64,000 nucleotides of DNA from Coriobacteriia bacterium. Its GTDB lineage: Bacteria; Actinomycetota; Coriobacteriia; Coriobacteriales; Eggerthellaceae. The notes beneath the pieces are model-generated. The model saw only the letters and a program-made list of their open reading frames with translations, was not told where the DNA came from and did not search any database. The position numbers were made by a program, and so were the translations under genes. Positions within the stretch are counted from its first letter, which is position 1. Each line of letters opens with the position of its first letter. Positions 1-8,628 of the stretch are shown here, in pieces. Location: positions 62,001 through 126,000 of the forward strand of contig JAUNNF010000005.1 of the NCBI GenBank assembly GCA_030537355.1, read 5' to 3'.

Positions 1-1097
1 ATTCTCATTATTCTTATAAGCCAATTAAAATACATGACAGCTATATAATTGGAAATGGATGTTACTTGCAATATTTAGAACAATTAAATTTAAAACAAAA
101 AGACAATGGTAAATGGGATTTGGAACATTATGAAAAAATCCCAATTGCGGGAAATGTTCCAGAAGACCAGGAAATTGGCAATCTATTAACACAATTTGAT
201 CATGAGATTAAACAAAACTATCTGACTAAATATTCTGGAAACGAAAATGCCTATGATCAAATAGCTTATTGTCCTTATACTTATGCGCCAGTACCATCAA
301 TGTTAAATAGCGATGAAGAATATCCAATGCAAGACATCATTGCAGATTCCTATATGTATGCAGCTAAACAAAACGATATTAATGATATTGATTTTTCTAT
401 TGTTGGCATTGGAACAGTTCGTAGCAATTTAATAGAAGGACCAATATATACAGAGCATGCCTTTAAAATTTGTTCATTAGGTATAGGGAGTGACGGCTCT
501 GCAGGCCATCCTCTATGCATTGCTTATGCAACAGGAAAAGACATTAGACTGTTTGTTGAAATTGAAACTTCTTTAGGAAAACTTAAAGACGGTGTAAAAA
601 TGGCTTACAATGGTCTGCAAGTTACCTGGAACAGTAACCGTATGATTATGGATAAGGTTACCGATATCAAAATTAAACGTGAAGATGGTAGTTTAGAAGA
701 TATTGACGATAATAAACAATATAAGTTCATTGCTAATTTATATGCATTAAATATGCTAAAAAGCGTAAACAATTTAAGTAAAGGTTTAATCAAAATAGCA
801 GCAAGAGACAAAGATGGTAATGAAATAACAAATTTTTATGATGTTGCTGCTAAAAATAAATCTGGAGTAGAACTAAAAGAATGGGTAGCTTTAAAAAATT
901 ATTTAGAGTATTTAAAAGTAATTCCAGAAAAATATAGTGGCCCTCAAGGCAGAAAAATAAATACACAAGAAACTGGTCTTGCAGCAATAGCAAAACCAGG
1001 GCCTGCAACTATAGCTGTAATAGTTATATCTCTTCTATTTATATTAGTGATAGTGCTGATTGCGCGAAAGCTATTTCGCCACTTTAGAAAACACTGA
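1..1097 (+). CDS. 5'-nucleotidase family protein, C-terminal part, membrane-anchored (5' truncated)
   Basis: The reading frame is already open at base 3, so this is the C-terminal part of a larger gene cut by the window edge; the TTG at 66 is not a true start. The segment resembles the C-terminal substrate-binding domain of the UshA/5'-nucleotidase family. It has a DIIADSYMYAA helix near 350 and a GTVRSNLIEGPIYTEHAF stretch near 415-460, the place where family members carry a GG-R motif and the Thr of 'G-IT'. This domain normally follows a two-metal calcineurin-like phosphoesterase domain, here missing. The last ~35 residues form a hydrophobic membrane segment followed by a basic tail (RKLFRHFRKH), so the enzyme would be held outside the membrane. 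It would release phosphate from nucleotides or related phosphoesters; the substrate cannot be told. The 3' end overlaps the convergent downstream gene by 27 bases. Confidence 0.75.
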   Translation, partial: SHYSYKPIKIHDSYIIGNGCYLQYLEQLNLKQKDNGKWDLEHYEKIPIAGNVPEDQEIGNLLTQFDHEIKQNYLTKYSGNENAYDQIAYCPYTYAPVPSMLNSDEEYPMQDIIADSYMYAAKQNDINDIDFSIVGIGTVRSNLIEGPIYTEHAFKICSLGIGSDGSAGHPLCIAYATGKDIRLFVEIETSLGKLKDGVKMAYNGLQVTWNSNRMIMDKVTDIKIKREDGSLEDIDDNKQYKFIANLYALNMLKSVNNLSKGLIKIAARDKDGNEITNFYDVAAKNKSGVELKEWVALKNYLEYLKVIPEKYSGPQGRKINTQETGLAAIAKPGPATIAVIVISLLFILVIVLIARKLFRHFRKH

Positions 1098-1862
1098 GCC
1101 TTGCATCATTTTTGCTGGGGAACTTAAAATTGCTCCTATCTTCCCGGCTTCTGGTACTCTCATAATATAAACATCGTTAATAGATTTTCCTTCGTCTGGA
1201 ATGTCTTCTTTAACAGACTTTGCAATTAAGCAATCAATTTTATCAACTACTTCTAAAACTTCTTGCCTTGGAGCTACAATAATTAAAATATCGGCTTTGT
1301 TATTAACACGCAAATTCGTAATATAGTTTTGTATGTTTTTCATTTGTATGGTTGGATTTTTAACAGAAGTTTTATGAAGCATCTCTTCTGTAATACCAGG
1401 ATTTTCCACTTTCAATTGTGCATATTTACTGGCGAGAGCTTCTTGCAAAGTAGCCTCATTAATTGAAAGTACACCAACTTTTTGATTACCTCTCTCATAT
1501 ATCTGTCCACGAGAATAGGCATCGTAATCTCCTACTTTAAAATTGTAAACTTTACAATCTTTGTCTTTAAATACCTGATTAACATTTGTAACATTGGCAG
1601 CAACAGTATCTTTATCGTTTTTCTTTTCTTCTTCCTGATTTAAGTTTAATAAGTTAGATGCCCTATCAAGAATTCTGTCAACATTGCTTTTGTTTTTTTG
1701 GCGTGTTGTATTGTTTCCTTCAAACACAAAAACTGAATAACCTTCCAAATTTCCGACGGAATTATCAATACTGGTTGCAGTTAAATCAAGTGAGTGGCTA
1801 ATGGTCATATAAGCAAAAACAGCTGCGAATATACCGATAATTGCAACAATAAAAACAATCAT
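1071..1862 (-). CDS. Unknown single-pass membrane protein
   Basis: I do not recognise a family. The protein (263 residues) starts with a strong membrane segment at residues 1-20, followed by an extracytoplasmic domain rich in Lys, Asn and Val with no Cys cluster or catalytic motif that I can name. A charged low-complexity stretch lies around residues 55-85 (EEEKKNDKD). It begins 41 bases after uvrA, on the same strand, so it is probably co-transcribed with uvrA. The frame stays open upstream of the ATG into the end of uvrA (stop at 1944-1946), and the extra codons would read as a charged cytoplasmic tail ([14 protein letters not shown]). No ATG, GTG or TTG occurs there, so ATG 1862 is kept, although its ribosome site is weak. 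Confidence 0.6.
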   Translation of the reverse strand: MIVFIVAIIGIFAAVFAYMTISHSLDLTATSIDNSVGNLEGYSVFVFEGNNTTRQKNKSNVDRILDRASNLLNLNQEEEKKNDKDTVAANVTNVNQVFKDKDCKVYNFKVGDYDAYSRGQIYERGNQKVGVLSINEATLQEALASKYAQLKVENPGITEEMLHKTSVKNPTIQMKNIQNYITNLRVNNKADILIIVAPRQEVLEVVDKIDCLIAKSVKEDIPDEGKSINDVYIMRVPEAGKIGAILSSPAKMMQGSVFSKVAK

Positions 1863-1903
1863 TCCAGCACGTTCGCGCCGCGCCTGCGTTCGTTCATCTA
1901 TTT

Positions 1904-4768
1904 CTACAATATCTTCCGTAAAAATTCCCCTGTATATGATCCTTTAATTTTAGCAACCTGTTCAGGTGTGCCGCTAGCTATTATTTTACCACCACCATCG
2001 CCACCTTCAGGACCTAAGTCAACAATATAATCTGCATTTTTGATAACGTCTAAATTATGCTCAATCACAAGTACTGTATTACCGCTATCAACAAGCCTGT
2101 TTAAAACATTTAACAGTTGACGAACATCCTCAAAATGAAGCCCTGTAGTCGGCTCGTCGAGGATGTAAAAAGTCTTACCAGTCTGTACACGCTGAAGCTC
2201 ACTGGCAAGTTTAACTCGCTGTGCCTCGCCACCTGAGAGTGTAGTAGCTGGCTGACCTAAGTGAATATAGCCAAGCCCAACATCGTATAAAGTCTGCAAT
2301 TTTCGTTTAATTTGAGGGATATTCTCAAAAAACTTTAAAGCTTCTTCAACAGTCATGGCGAGTATGTCTGCAATATTTTTACCACGATATTTTACTTGTA
2401 AAGTTTCGCGATTATATCGTGTGCCTGCGCATTCCTCACAAGGTACATAAATATCAGGAAGGAAATGCATCTCGATTTTAATCTGACCATCACCTTTGCA
2501 AGCTTCACATCGCCCACCTGGAACGTTGAAGCTGAAACGCCCCTGTGCATAACCGCGTGCTTTACTGTCTGGAGTGCTTGCATATAATGCTCGAATATCA
2601 TCCCACAATCCAATATATGTAGCTGCATTAGAACGTGGAGTACGCCCAATTGGGCTTTGATCAATGTTGATAACCTTATCAATACCACCAAGTCCAGTTA
2701 ACTTCTCGTATTCACCACAACGTCTATGTGCATGGTTTACCCTATTAGCCAACGCTGGGCTTAAAGTATCACTAATCAACGAACTCTTACCAGAACCACT
2801 AACACCAGTTATAACTGTAAAAGTTGAAAGTGGTACTTCCAAAGTTACATTTTGTAAATTATGCTGAGTAGCTCCAGTTAGCGTTAACTTCCTGTTCGAT
2901 TTACGACGAGCCTCGGGAGTTACAATTTCTTTCTTGCCAGAGAGGTAAGCACCTGTAATTGACTTCGTTGACTTCTCAATTTGTTTAGGAGTTCCTGCAC
3001 AAACTACATAACCACCATTTTCTCCAGCCCCTGGGCCCATGTCAACTACATAATCTGCACTGCGAATTGTTTCTTCGTCGTGTTCTACTACAACAACCGT
3101 ATTACCTAGGTCTCGAAGATGCTCTAATGTATTAATGAGTCTTGTATTGTCGCGCTGATGAAGCCCAATGCTCGGTTCATCTAAAATGTAGAGAACGCCT
3201 ACAAGACCAGCACCAATTTGAGTTGCGAGACGAATTCGTTGAGCCTCGCCACCTGAAAGGGTTGCCGTGGCGCGTTCTAGAGTTAAATAATCAAGTCCAA
3301 CATCAACCAAAAACTGAAGTCTAGCCTTTATCTCTTTAATAATCGGATCTGCAATTTGATGCTGTGCATTTGTAAACTTTTGATACTTCTCTATATCCTT
3401 AAAGAAATCAAGACAATCAGCAGCACTCATAATAGTAACATCATAAATAGATTTACCGCCAACTGTAACGGCTAATATCTCTGGCTTTAAACGTTTACCA
3501 TGACACGTCTCACAAGCTTGCTTTGCCATATATTTCTCGTACTTTTCTTTCTGACGGTCAGACTTTGCTTTTTTCATTCTGTGCTTTACAGCACCTGATA
3601 TACCTTCCCATTCAATGTACCAATGTGTATGCCTACCATCTACTGTAATGTAGTCTACCTTAACATCCTCACCCGGTATACCATACATTATTTTATCGCG
3701 AACACGTTTAGGTAAATCTTCCCATGGTGTATATGGGTCAGCACCTAAATGTTTGCAAACACAAGGTATAACTTGAGGATAATAATTTCCACTTGTAAAA
3801 GGAGCAACAGCACCATCCATAATTGACATAGAAGGATCTGGAATTACCAAACTAGGATCAACATCTTCTCTACTACCAATTCCCAAACAATCAGGACATG
3901 AACCATAAGGTGCATTAAATGAAAAATCACGAGGCTGAAGTTCATCCATGCTATGTCCATGTTCTGGACAAGCAAGGGCCAAACTATATAAATGCTCATT
4001 CTCATCAAAACCACCTGTTGCACCACTGCTTGTTGTTTTATCTTTATTTGAATCAGTCACTAATACTCTACCGTCAGATAACTTGGTAGCAAGCTCAACA
4101 GCTTGTGCGATACGACTCCTTGCATCTTCTTTAATTTTCACTCTGTCAATAACAACTTCAATGAAATGTTTGACTTGTTTATTAAGGCGAATCTCCTCAC
4201 CAGTGAGCTTGGTAATCTTTCCATCAATACGAACACGACTGAAGCCTTCTTTTAATAAGCCTTGGAAAAACTTAGTATACTCACCCTTTTTGCCAGTAAC
4301 TACTGGTGCTAAAATAATCGCTCTATCAGATTCAAGCTTTAAGATTTCATCTGTAACTTGGTCAGTTGTTTGAGCTTCAATTACACGCCCACATTCTGGA
4401 CAATGAGGAATACCAACTCTTGCAAATAACAATCTTAGGTAATCATAAATCTCAGTAGTAGTACCAACAGTAGAACGAGGATTTTTTGAAGTTGTTTTTT
4501 GATCAATTGAAACCGCAGGAGAAAGCCCGTCAATACTGTCCAAGTCAGGCTTACTCATCTGGCCTAAAAACATACGCGCATAACTCGAAAGACTTTCGAC
4601 GTATCTACGCTGTCCTTCAGCATACATTGTGTCAAAAGCAAGGCTACTTTTTCCACTACCAGAAAGTCCAGTTATCACAACGAACTTATCGCGAGGAATA
4701 TCAATATCGATATCCTGCAAGTTGTGCTCTCGTGCGCCCTTAATACGTATTTGCTTCATATTGCTCAT
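1904..4768 (-). CDS. uvrA: Excinuclease ABC subunit A
   Basis: UvrA is the damage-recognition ATPase of nucleotide excision repair; it dimerises and loads UvrB at lesions. The 954 residues match the usual family length. There are two ABC ATPase halves. The first has Walker [10 protein letters not shown] near residue 35 and signature [14 protein letters not shown] near 500. The second has Walker [10 protein letters not shown] near 650 and signature [14 protein letters not shown] near 840. Zinc-binding Cys pairs are present: CPEC near 125, CETC near 415, and the CEACKGDG finger near 750 that contacts DNA. A -10-like TATACA at 4785-4790 lies just behind the terminator of the preceding gene, so uvrA has its own promoter. 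The start is ATG 4768, with ATG 4759 as an in-frame alternative; neither has a strong ribosome site. Confidence 0.97.
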   Translation of the reverse strand: MSNMKQIRIKGAREHNLQDIDIDIPRDKFVVITGLSGSGKSSLAFDTMYAEGQRRYVESLSSYARMFLGQMSKPDLDSIDGLSPAVSIDQKTTSKNPRSTVGTTTEIYDYLRLLFARVGIPHCPECGRVIEAQTTDQVTDEILKLESDRAIILAPVVTGKKGEYTKFFQGLLKEGFSRVRIDGKITKLTGEEIRLNKQVKHFIEVVIDRVKIKEDARSRIAQAVELATKLSDGRVLVTDSNKDKTTSSGATGGFDENEHLYSLALACPEHGHSMDELQPRDFSFNAPYGSCPDCLGIGSREDVDPSLVIPDPSMSIMDGAVAPFTSGNYYPQVIPCVCKHLGADPYTPWEDLPKRVRDKIMYGIPGEDVKVDYITVDGRHTHWYIEWEGISGAVKHRMKKAKSDRQKEKYEKYMAKQACETCHGKRLKPEILAVTVGGKSIYDVTIMSAADCLDFFKDIEKYQKFTNAQHQIADPIIKEIKARLQFLVDVGLDYLTLERATATLSGGEAQRIRLATQIGAGLVGVLYILDEPSIGLHQRDNTRLINTLEHLRDLGNTVVVVEHDEETIRSADYVVDMGPGAGENGGYVVCAGTPKQIEKSTKSITGAYLSGKKEIVTPEARRKSNRKLTLTGATQHNLQNVTLEVPLSTFTVITGVSGSGKSSLISDTLSPALANRVNHAHRRCGEYEKLTGLGGIDKVINIDQSPIGRTPRSNAATYIGLWDDIRALYASTPDSKARGYAQGRFSFNVPGGRCEACKGDGQIKIEMHFLPDIYVPCEECAGTRYNRETLQVKYRGKNIADILAMTVEEALKFFENIPQIKRKLQTLYDVGLGYIHLGQPATTLSGGEAQRVKLASELQRVQTGKTFYILDEPTTGLHFEDVRQLLNVLNRLVDSGNTVLVIEHNLDVIKNADYIVDLGPEGGDGGGKIIASGTPEQVAKIKGSYTGEFLRKIL

Positions 4769-4792
4769 TTTCGTAACTTCTAATTGTATAAC

Positions 4793-4826
4793 AAAAAAAG
4801 GGAAATGCTATTGAAACATTTCCCTT
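4793..4826 (-). terminator. Rho-independent terminator of the secreted-protein gene at 4850
   Basis: A perfect 10-bp stem (AAGGGAAATG at 4798-4807 with CATTTCCCTT at 4817-4826) has a 9-base loop. On the minus strand it is followed by a run of T (4793-4799). It lies just after the stop of the 4850-5542 gene and before the uvrA promoter. Confidence 0.85.
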
Positions 4827-4849
4827 AATTTTATATATTAAATATTTAA

Positions 4850-5542
4850 TTAGTGTTTAACTTTAAAATTTGCTGTCAAAACTATTTCATCACCAATTTC
4901 ACTATCCCATTCTTTGCCATCGCTTCGAGTCCACTCAACAAATGTATAGCTAGGATCTAAACAAACTGCCTGAACTTTTTCTTGAATTGATGCATTGCTT
5001 GAATTTAGGGGAAGCTTACCTGTATAAATAACTAAAGTTGGATCGTATTGATTTGAAAGTTTAGAATTCTTTGGAATCCATGGAGAAGAACAAAGTATTT
5101 CAACTTTACCATATTGTGGATTATTTACTTGAACAGTAACTTTTGCAAAATCCTTATTATGAAAATTCGCTACAAATTCCACATCAGAATCTATATCAGC
5201 ATAAAATTCCTTTTTGTCACTTCTAGTCCAGGTAACAAAATCGTAATTATCGTTAGGGACAGCTTTAATTTCTGTTGTGGACATTGGGCCAAATTCAAAC
5301 ATCTTTAACGTTGACTCATTTGCTTGTGATACAGGACCACAGTCACCATAGCATTTATATTCCGTTGGACCTTCAATATGTCCATTACCTGATGCTGCTT
5401 TAAAAGTAATAGTATGCTCACCATTATTTGCCGAATCACAATTTTCTGCATGAGCATTAACTCCCGTAAAGCCAACAGAGGCAATTAAGCATGCAATACT
5501 AATTAAAAATATAGGTAAAAATTTTATCTTTCTATTAGTCAT
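4850..5542 (-). CDS. Secreted protein with two InlB-B-like repeats (family member 5)
   Basis: A 230-residue exported protein with a typical signal peptide: basic MTNRKIK, hydrophobic core, cleavage likely after VNAHA near residue 32. It holds two divergent InlB B-repeat / Flg_new_2-type modules at about residues 40-128 and 130-229, each closing with the characteristic F-x-x-W-T-R-S-D...V-x-F-x-A-x-F pattern. There is no membrane anchor, LPXTG motif or catalytic motif, so it is secreted or bound non-covalently. Residues 1-86 are essentially identical to those of the 6378-7325 gene, and the copied DNA includes the promoter. It is transcribed alone, between a direct-repeat operator upstream and a strong terminator downstream. 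The ribosome site AGGGGAGGAAAAA before ATG 5542 is strong. Function unknown. Confidence 0.8.
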   Translation of the reverse strand: MTNRKIKFLPIFLISIACLIASVGFTGVNAHAENCDSANNGEHTITFKAASGNGHIEGPTEYKCYGDCGPVSQANESTLKMFEFGPMSTTEIKAVPNDNYDFVTWTRSDKKEFYADIDSDVEFVANFHNKDFAKVTVQVNNPQYGKVEILCSSPWIPKNSKLSNQYDPTLVIYTGKLPLNSSNASIQEKVQAVCLDPSYTFVEWTRSDGKEWDSEIGDEIVLTANFKVKH

Positions 5543-5569
5543 TTTTTCCTCCCCTAATCTAGACTATAT

Positions 5570-5640
5570 AGTATAGAAATAATAAAATAATTCAAATTAG
5601 CTTAAAAAAATCTCTAATTTTGTACTAAACTGTACTAAAC
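5570..5640 (-). promoter_or_regulatory. Direct-repeat operator and promoter, unit 3 of the secreted family
   Basis: On the minus strand GTTTAGTACA occurs twice in immediate succession (5621-5640). It lies 45 bases upstream of a -10 box TATACT (5570-5575), which has no good -35. Two identical sites one helical turn apart, far upstream of a -35-poor promoter, are typical of an activator-binding site. The arrangement recurs at 7404-7423 and 9653-9672. Confidence 0.6.
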
Positions 5641-5651
5641 TAACTAATAGA

Positions 5652-5689
5652 AAGGGAATCATTATTCAAACGATTCCCTTATTTTTTTT
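5652..5689. terminator. Bidirectional-looking terminator between secreted-protein units
   Basis: A perfect 9-bp stem (AAGGGAATC 5652-5660, GATTCCCTT 5672-5680) has an 11-base loop. A run of eight T follows on the plus strand and a weaker T-rich stretch on the minus strand. It lies after the stop of the 5703 gene and so ends the two-gene unit 7325-5703. The minus-strand copies share it as part of a duplicated block. Confidence 0.65.
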
Positions 5690-5702
5690 ATTAAAAATTA
5701 TA

Positions 5703-6365
5703 TTAAAAATTGAACAAATGTTTATCGTACAATGTGGATGATGTATAAATTCCTTCACCATCTTTAATATACTTTTCGTCATAATATGGTATACATCCAT
5801 TTGGATCCTTAGGCCTAAAAGAAGCAACGATCTTATCATTATATATTACCTGTACGTGTCTAATGCAGTCACCTGAACAATCAAAGTGCCATATGCTTCC
5901 CTCTGGAACAACATATCTTCCATAATCATCAGGAAAAGAAAATAGATCTGTACTAATTCTTACATACCCAGGATTCAGTTTAAAACAAGCTAGAAATGCT
6001 ACATCAGTCGTAATATCAGCATTAAAATCCTTACCGTCGCCTCTTGACCAATGGTCAAAAGAGAGATTCTCTCTAGGAACAGCTTTTATTTCTATTGTTT
6101 CCATAGATCCAGGATTAAAAATCTTGAGAATTGAATCATCTGCATTTGTTAATATTCTACTATGATTCTCACACATATAATCCGTTGATCCTTCAATTTT
6201 ACCGCAATCGATATGTTCTACAGAAAATGTAACTTTATGACTTGTGTCATTTACCGAATTATCGTTGTCAGCAAAAGCATTAACACTTGCAAACCCTAGC
6301 GAAGCTACTAAGCATAAACATGCAATTAAAAATACTGGTAAAAATTTAATTTTTCTCTTTGTCAT
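5703..6365 (-). CDS. Secreted protein, InlB-like module plus conserved C-terminal module (family member 4)
   Basis: A 220-residue exported protein. The signal peptide (MTKRKIKFLPVFLIACLCL, cleavage near VNAFA) is closely related to that of the 7495-8628 protein. Residues ~40-128 form an InlB-B-like repeat (F-D-H-W-S-R-G-D...V-A-F-L-A-C-F). The last ~85 residues are a separate module, VPEGSIWHF...VQVIYNDKIVASFRP...PYYD, that is clearly homologous to the C-terminus of the 7495-8628 protein. It starts 12 bases after the 6378-7325 gene and is surely its operon partner. No anchor and no catalytic motif are visible. Function unknown; a surface or matrix role is only an inference from the Ig-like folds. 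Confidence 0.78.
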   Translation of the reverse strand: MTKRKIKFLPVFLIACLCLVASLGFASVNAFADNDNSVNDTSHKVTFSVEHIDCGKIEGSTDYMCENHSRILTNADDSILKIFNPGSMETIEIKAVPRENLSFDHWSRGDGKDFNADITTDVAFLACFKLNPGYVRISTDLFSFPDDYGRYVVPEGSIWHFDCSGDCIRHVQVIYNDKIVASFRPKDPNGCIPYYDEKYIKDGEGIYTSSTLYDKHLFNF

Positions 6366-6377
6366 TTTTCCTCCCCT

Positions 6378-7325
6378 TTAAACGACCTTAAATTCACAAT
6401 ATATATCGCCTCTATCTTCATCATCCATCCAGACATATCCTGGTTTAAGTTTAGCGTATATACCATATACACCTTGTTGGCTTCCTGCATAACCTATTTC
6501 AGTAATAACACCATCATCTCTTGTAGGATTAACAAAGGTATAATATTCATTATCTAGTACGTATTTACTAGAAAGAACACCAATATAATGTGCTCCATCA
6601 TATACTGGTTTTTTTAGAACAAATGGTTTAATAATTTCACCAAAAACATCAACGTCAAAAGACTTCGATACACTTTTATAAGTATCATCTTCAGTTGAAG
6701 TAACAGTAATTGTAGTCTTGCCTATCTTGTGGCCTTTAATCAAAACAGCATCCTCATCATTGCATGTTTTAACAATAGAAACTGAGGCTATACCCTCATG
6801 GCTTGATTCAGCTATAAGGTTAGACTTTGATTTTCTGAAAATAACTTGATAACAATCCTTTGGAGATTTAGATGACGAATTCTCATAGTAATACGCCTTT
6901 TGAGGAGAGAAATCCTTCATTTCAGGATCAAGTTTACCAAATTCGAAATGTGCAACAAACTCCACATCGGTATTAATATCAGCATCAAAATCCTTTTCAT
7001 CACTTCTTGTCCAAACAACAAAATGGCTACCACAGCTTGGAACAGCTTTTATTTCAATTGTTACCATTGGGCCAAATTCAAACATCTTTAACGTTGACTC
7101 ATTTGCTTGTGATACAGGACCACAGTCACCATAGCATTTATATTCCGTTGGACCTTCAATATGTCCATTACCTGATGCTGCTTTAAAAGTAATAGTATGC
7201 TCACCATTATTTGCCGAATCACAATTTTCTGCATGAGCATTAACTCCCGTAAAGCCAACAGAGGCAATTAAGCATGCAATACTAATTAAAAATATAGGTA
7301 AAAATTTTATCTTTCTATTAGTCAT
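6378..7325 (-). CDS. Secreted multi-module Ig-like protein (family member 3)
   Basis: A 315-residue exported protein, first gene of a two-gene unit. After the signal peptide (cleavage near VNAHA, residue 32) comes an InlB-B-like module to about residue 130. Next is a Big_2-like Ig module at about 145-228 (I-A-S-V-S-I-V...G-K-T-T-I-T-V-T-S-T...F-D-V-D-V-F-G). It ends with a module at 235-315 with a Y-x-G-x-x-x-x-G-V start and a Y-A-K-L-K-P-G-Y-V-W end. The 8628-9572 protein has the same three modules in the same order, so the two operons are paralogous. The first ~86 codons and the whole promoter region are nearly identical to the 4850-5542 gene. No anchor is visible. Confidence 0.8.
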   Translation of the reverse strand: MTNRKIKFLPIFLISIACLIASVGFTGVNAHAENCDSANNGEHTITFKAASGNGHIEGPTEYKCYGDCGPVSQANESTLKMFEFGPMVTIEIKAVPSCGSHFVVWTRSDEKDFDADINTDVEFVAHFEFGKLDPEMKDFSPQKAYYYENSSSKSPKDCYQVIFRKSKSNLIAESSHEGIASVSIVKTCNDEDAVLIKGHKIGKTTITVTSTEDDTYKSVSKSFDVDVFGEIIKPFVLKKPVYDGAHYIGVLSSKYVLDNEYYTFVNPTRDDGVITEIGYAGSQQGVYGIYAKLKPGYVWMDDEDRGDIYCEFKVV

Positions 7326-7352
7326 TTTTTCCTCCCCTAATCTAGTCTATAT

Positions 7353-7423
7353 AGTATAGAAATAATAAAATAATTCAAATTAGCTTAAAAAAAACTCTAA
7401 TTTTGTACTAAACTGTACTAAAC
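7353..7423 (-). promoter_or_regulatory. Direct-repeat operator and promoter, unit 2 of the secreted family
   Basis: The same arrangement as at 5570-5640, lying 1783 bases away: GTTTAGTACA twice at 7404-7423 and a TATACT -10 box at 7353-7358. It drives the 7325-5703 two-gene unit. Confidence 0.6.
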
Positions 7424-7434
7424 TACCTAATAGA

Positions 7435-7463
7435 AAGGGAATCATTATTCAAACGACTCCCTT
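7435..7463. terminator. Terminator hairpin after the 7495-8628 gene
   Basis: AAGGGAATC (7435-7443) pairs with GACTCCCTT (7455-7463), with one mismatch compared with the duplicate at 5652-5680. It lies downstream of the two-gene unit 9572-7495. Confidence 0.6.
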
Positions 7464-7494
7464 AATTTTTTATTAGAAATTATATAAAACTAAC

Positions 7495-8628
7495 TTAATC
7501 GTCTAGATACAATCTAGATGATTTATTAATTACATCACCTTCTTTAATAGGACGTAAATCATAATATGGTTTCATCCTACAGTCATCAGGTATAAAAGAA
7601 GCAACAATGTTACCTTTATATATTACCTGCACTGCTACAAGTAAATCATTTTGTGATTGAGAATATATTAAGTGCCATGTACTTCCTTGTGGAACAGGCT
7701 TTGGACCAACATCATGAGTAAACGTAGTATTATCAATGTAAATGTTAATAGCGGGTTTTATATCAAAAGTCATATAAAAACATTCTATACGTTTACCATC
7801 AGCCCATTCATAATCATTATCTAATATAACATATAATCTATAAGTTCCCGCCTCACAACCACAAGCGTTACCATATTCGTCAATTGTAGTGTTTTTATAT
7901 GGGAAACGAAGGGGAGCAGCTTCTAATCTATAACCATGATTAGCTTTAACTCCTATTTGTTCTTTATAATTTTCAGAAATATCTTCAGCTTGTGGACGCT
8001 TAACAGGAATTCCATGAATTACAAATTCGGCATCTTTATGGCCCCATACATAATTAGAAGTTAATTCTGTATAATTGGTTTGTGCTCCAACATAATCATT
8101 TCCATGAACATCTTCATCTCCAGTTCTAAATACATAATAATCAGTACCTTCAACAGGATTTTCTCCATCAACTAAACCTTCAAAATGAGCATAAAGTTTG
8201 GGGTCTGGCTCGCCATGCTTCTTTGAGGCTGGTTCAGCAACAATTATTGCATCTTTATGAGCTATTTTAAATTGAAATACATACTCATCTGTAGATCCAT
8301 CATTCCAAGCATAACCAGGTAATAATGTTGCTTTAACACCATATTTTCCAGCTTTTTTACCATAAGCATTGCCGTCAATACGAGGCTCTAATTCCTCACC
8401 ACTATAACTTAAACTATAGCCTTCACCTCCAGCAACACCCATCATTTCTTTACCCGAATATGTACTAGTGATTGGCTCTGGTTTTTCAATTTTTATCGAT
8501 TCAGTAACATCAGCAGAGTTCACATTACCTGATGCAAACGCATTAAAAGTAACAAAACCTAGTGAAGCTACTAAGCATAAGCATGCAATTAAAAATACTG
8601 GTAAAAATTTTGTTTTTCTATTTGTCAT
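7495..8628 (-). CDS. Secreted multi-module Ig-like protein (family member 2)
   Basis: A 377-residue exported protein with signal peptide MTNRKTKFLPVFLIACLCL and cleavage near FNAFA. It has an N-terminal module (~50-125) of the Y-S-G-K-E...A-T-L-L-P-G-Y-A-W-N-D type, and a middle domain (~127-205) resembling MBG-type sandwich repeats. A further divergent copy of the first module spans ~210-290 (V-I-L-D-N-D-Y-E-W-A-D-G). The C-terminal ~80 residues (VPQGSTWHL...VQVIYKGNIVASF...PYYD) are homologous to the end of the 5703-6365 protein. Its ATG overlaps the stop of 8628-9572 by one base (TAATG), so the two are translationally coupled. No anchor. Function unknown. Confidence 0.78.
   Translation of the reverse strand: MTNRKTKFLPVFLIACLCLVASLGFVTFNAFASGNVNSADVTESIKIEKPEPITSTYSGKEMMGVAGGEGYSLSYSGEELEPRIDGNAYGKKAGKYGVKATLLPGYAWNDGSTDEYVFQFKIAHKDAIIVAEPASKKHGEPDPKLYAHFEGLVDGENPVEGTDYYVFRTGDEDVHGNDYVGAQTNYTELTSNYVWGHKDAEFVIHGIPVKRPQAEDISENYKEQIGVKANHGYRLEAAPLRFPYKNTTIDEYGNACGCEAGTYRLYVILDNDYEWADGKRIECFYMTFDIKPAINIYIDNTTFTHDVGPKPVPQGSTWHLIYSQSQNDLLVAVQVIYKGNIVASFIPDDCRMKPYYDLRPIKEGDVINKSSRLYLDD

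Larger units (their letters stand above)
5283..7463 (-). repeat. Duplicated ~400-bp block: 5283-5680 and 7066-7463
   Basis: Two blocks exactly 1783 bases apart are nearly identical without any gap. Each contains the first ~86 codons of a secreted-protein gene, the ribosome site, the promoter, the GTTTAGTACA direct repeats and the terminator hairpin of the preceding unit. Identity falls off sharply inside the coding region at 5283/7066 and gradually beyond the hairpin. This is a recent duplication or gene-conversion tract. Confidence 0.85.

Noticed and set aside
3142-4743. Several 60-140-codon plus-strand ORFs inside uvrA
   Set aside because: All are antisense to conserved uvrA domains and have no family features.
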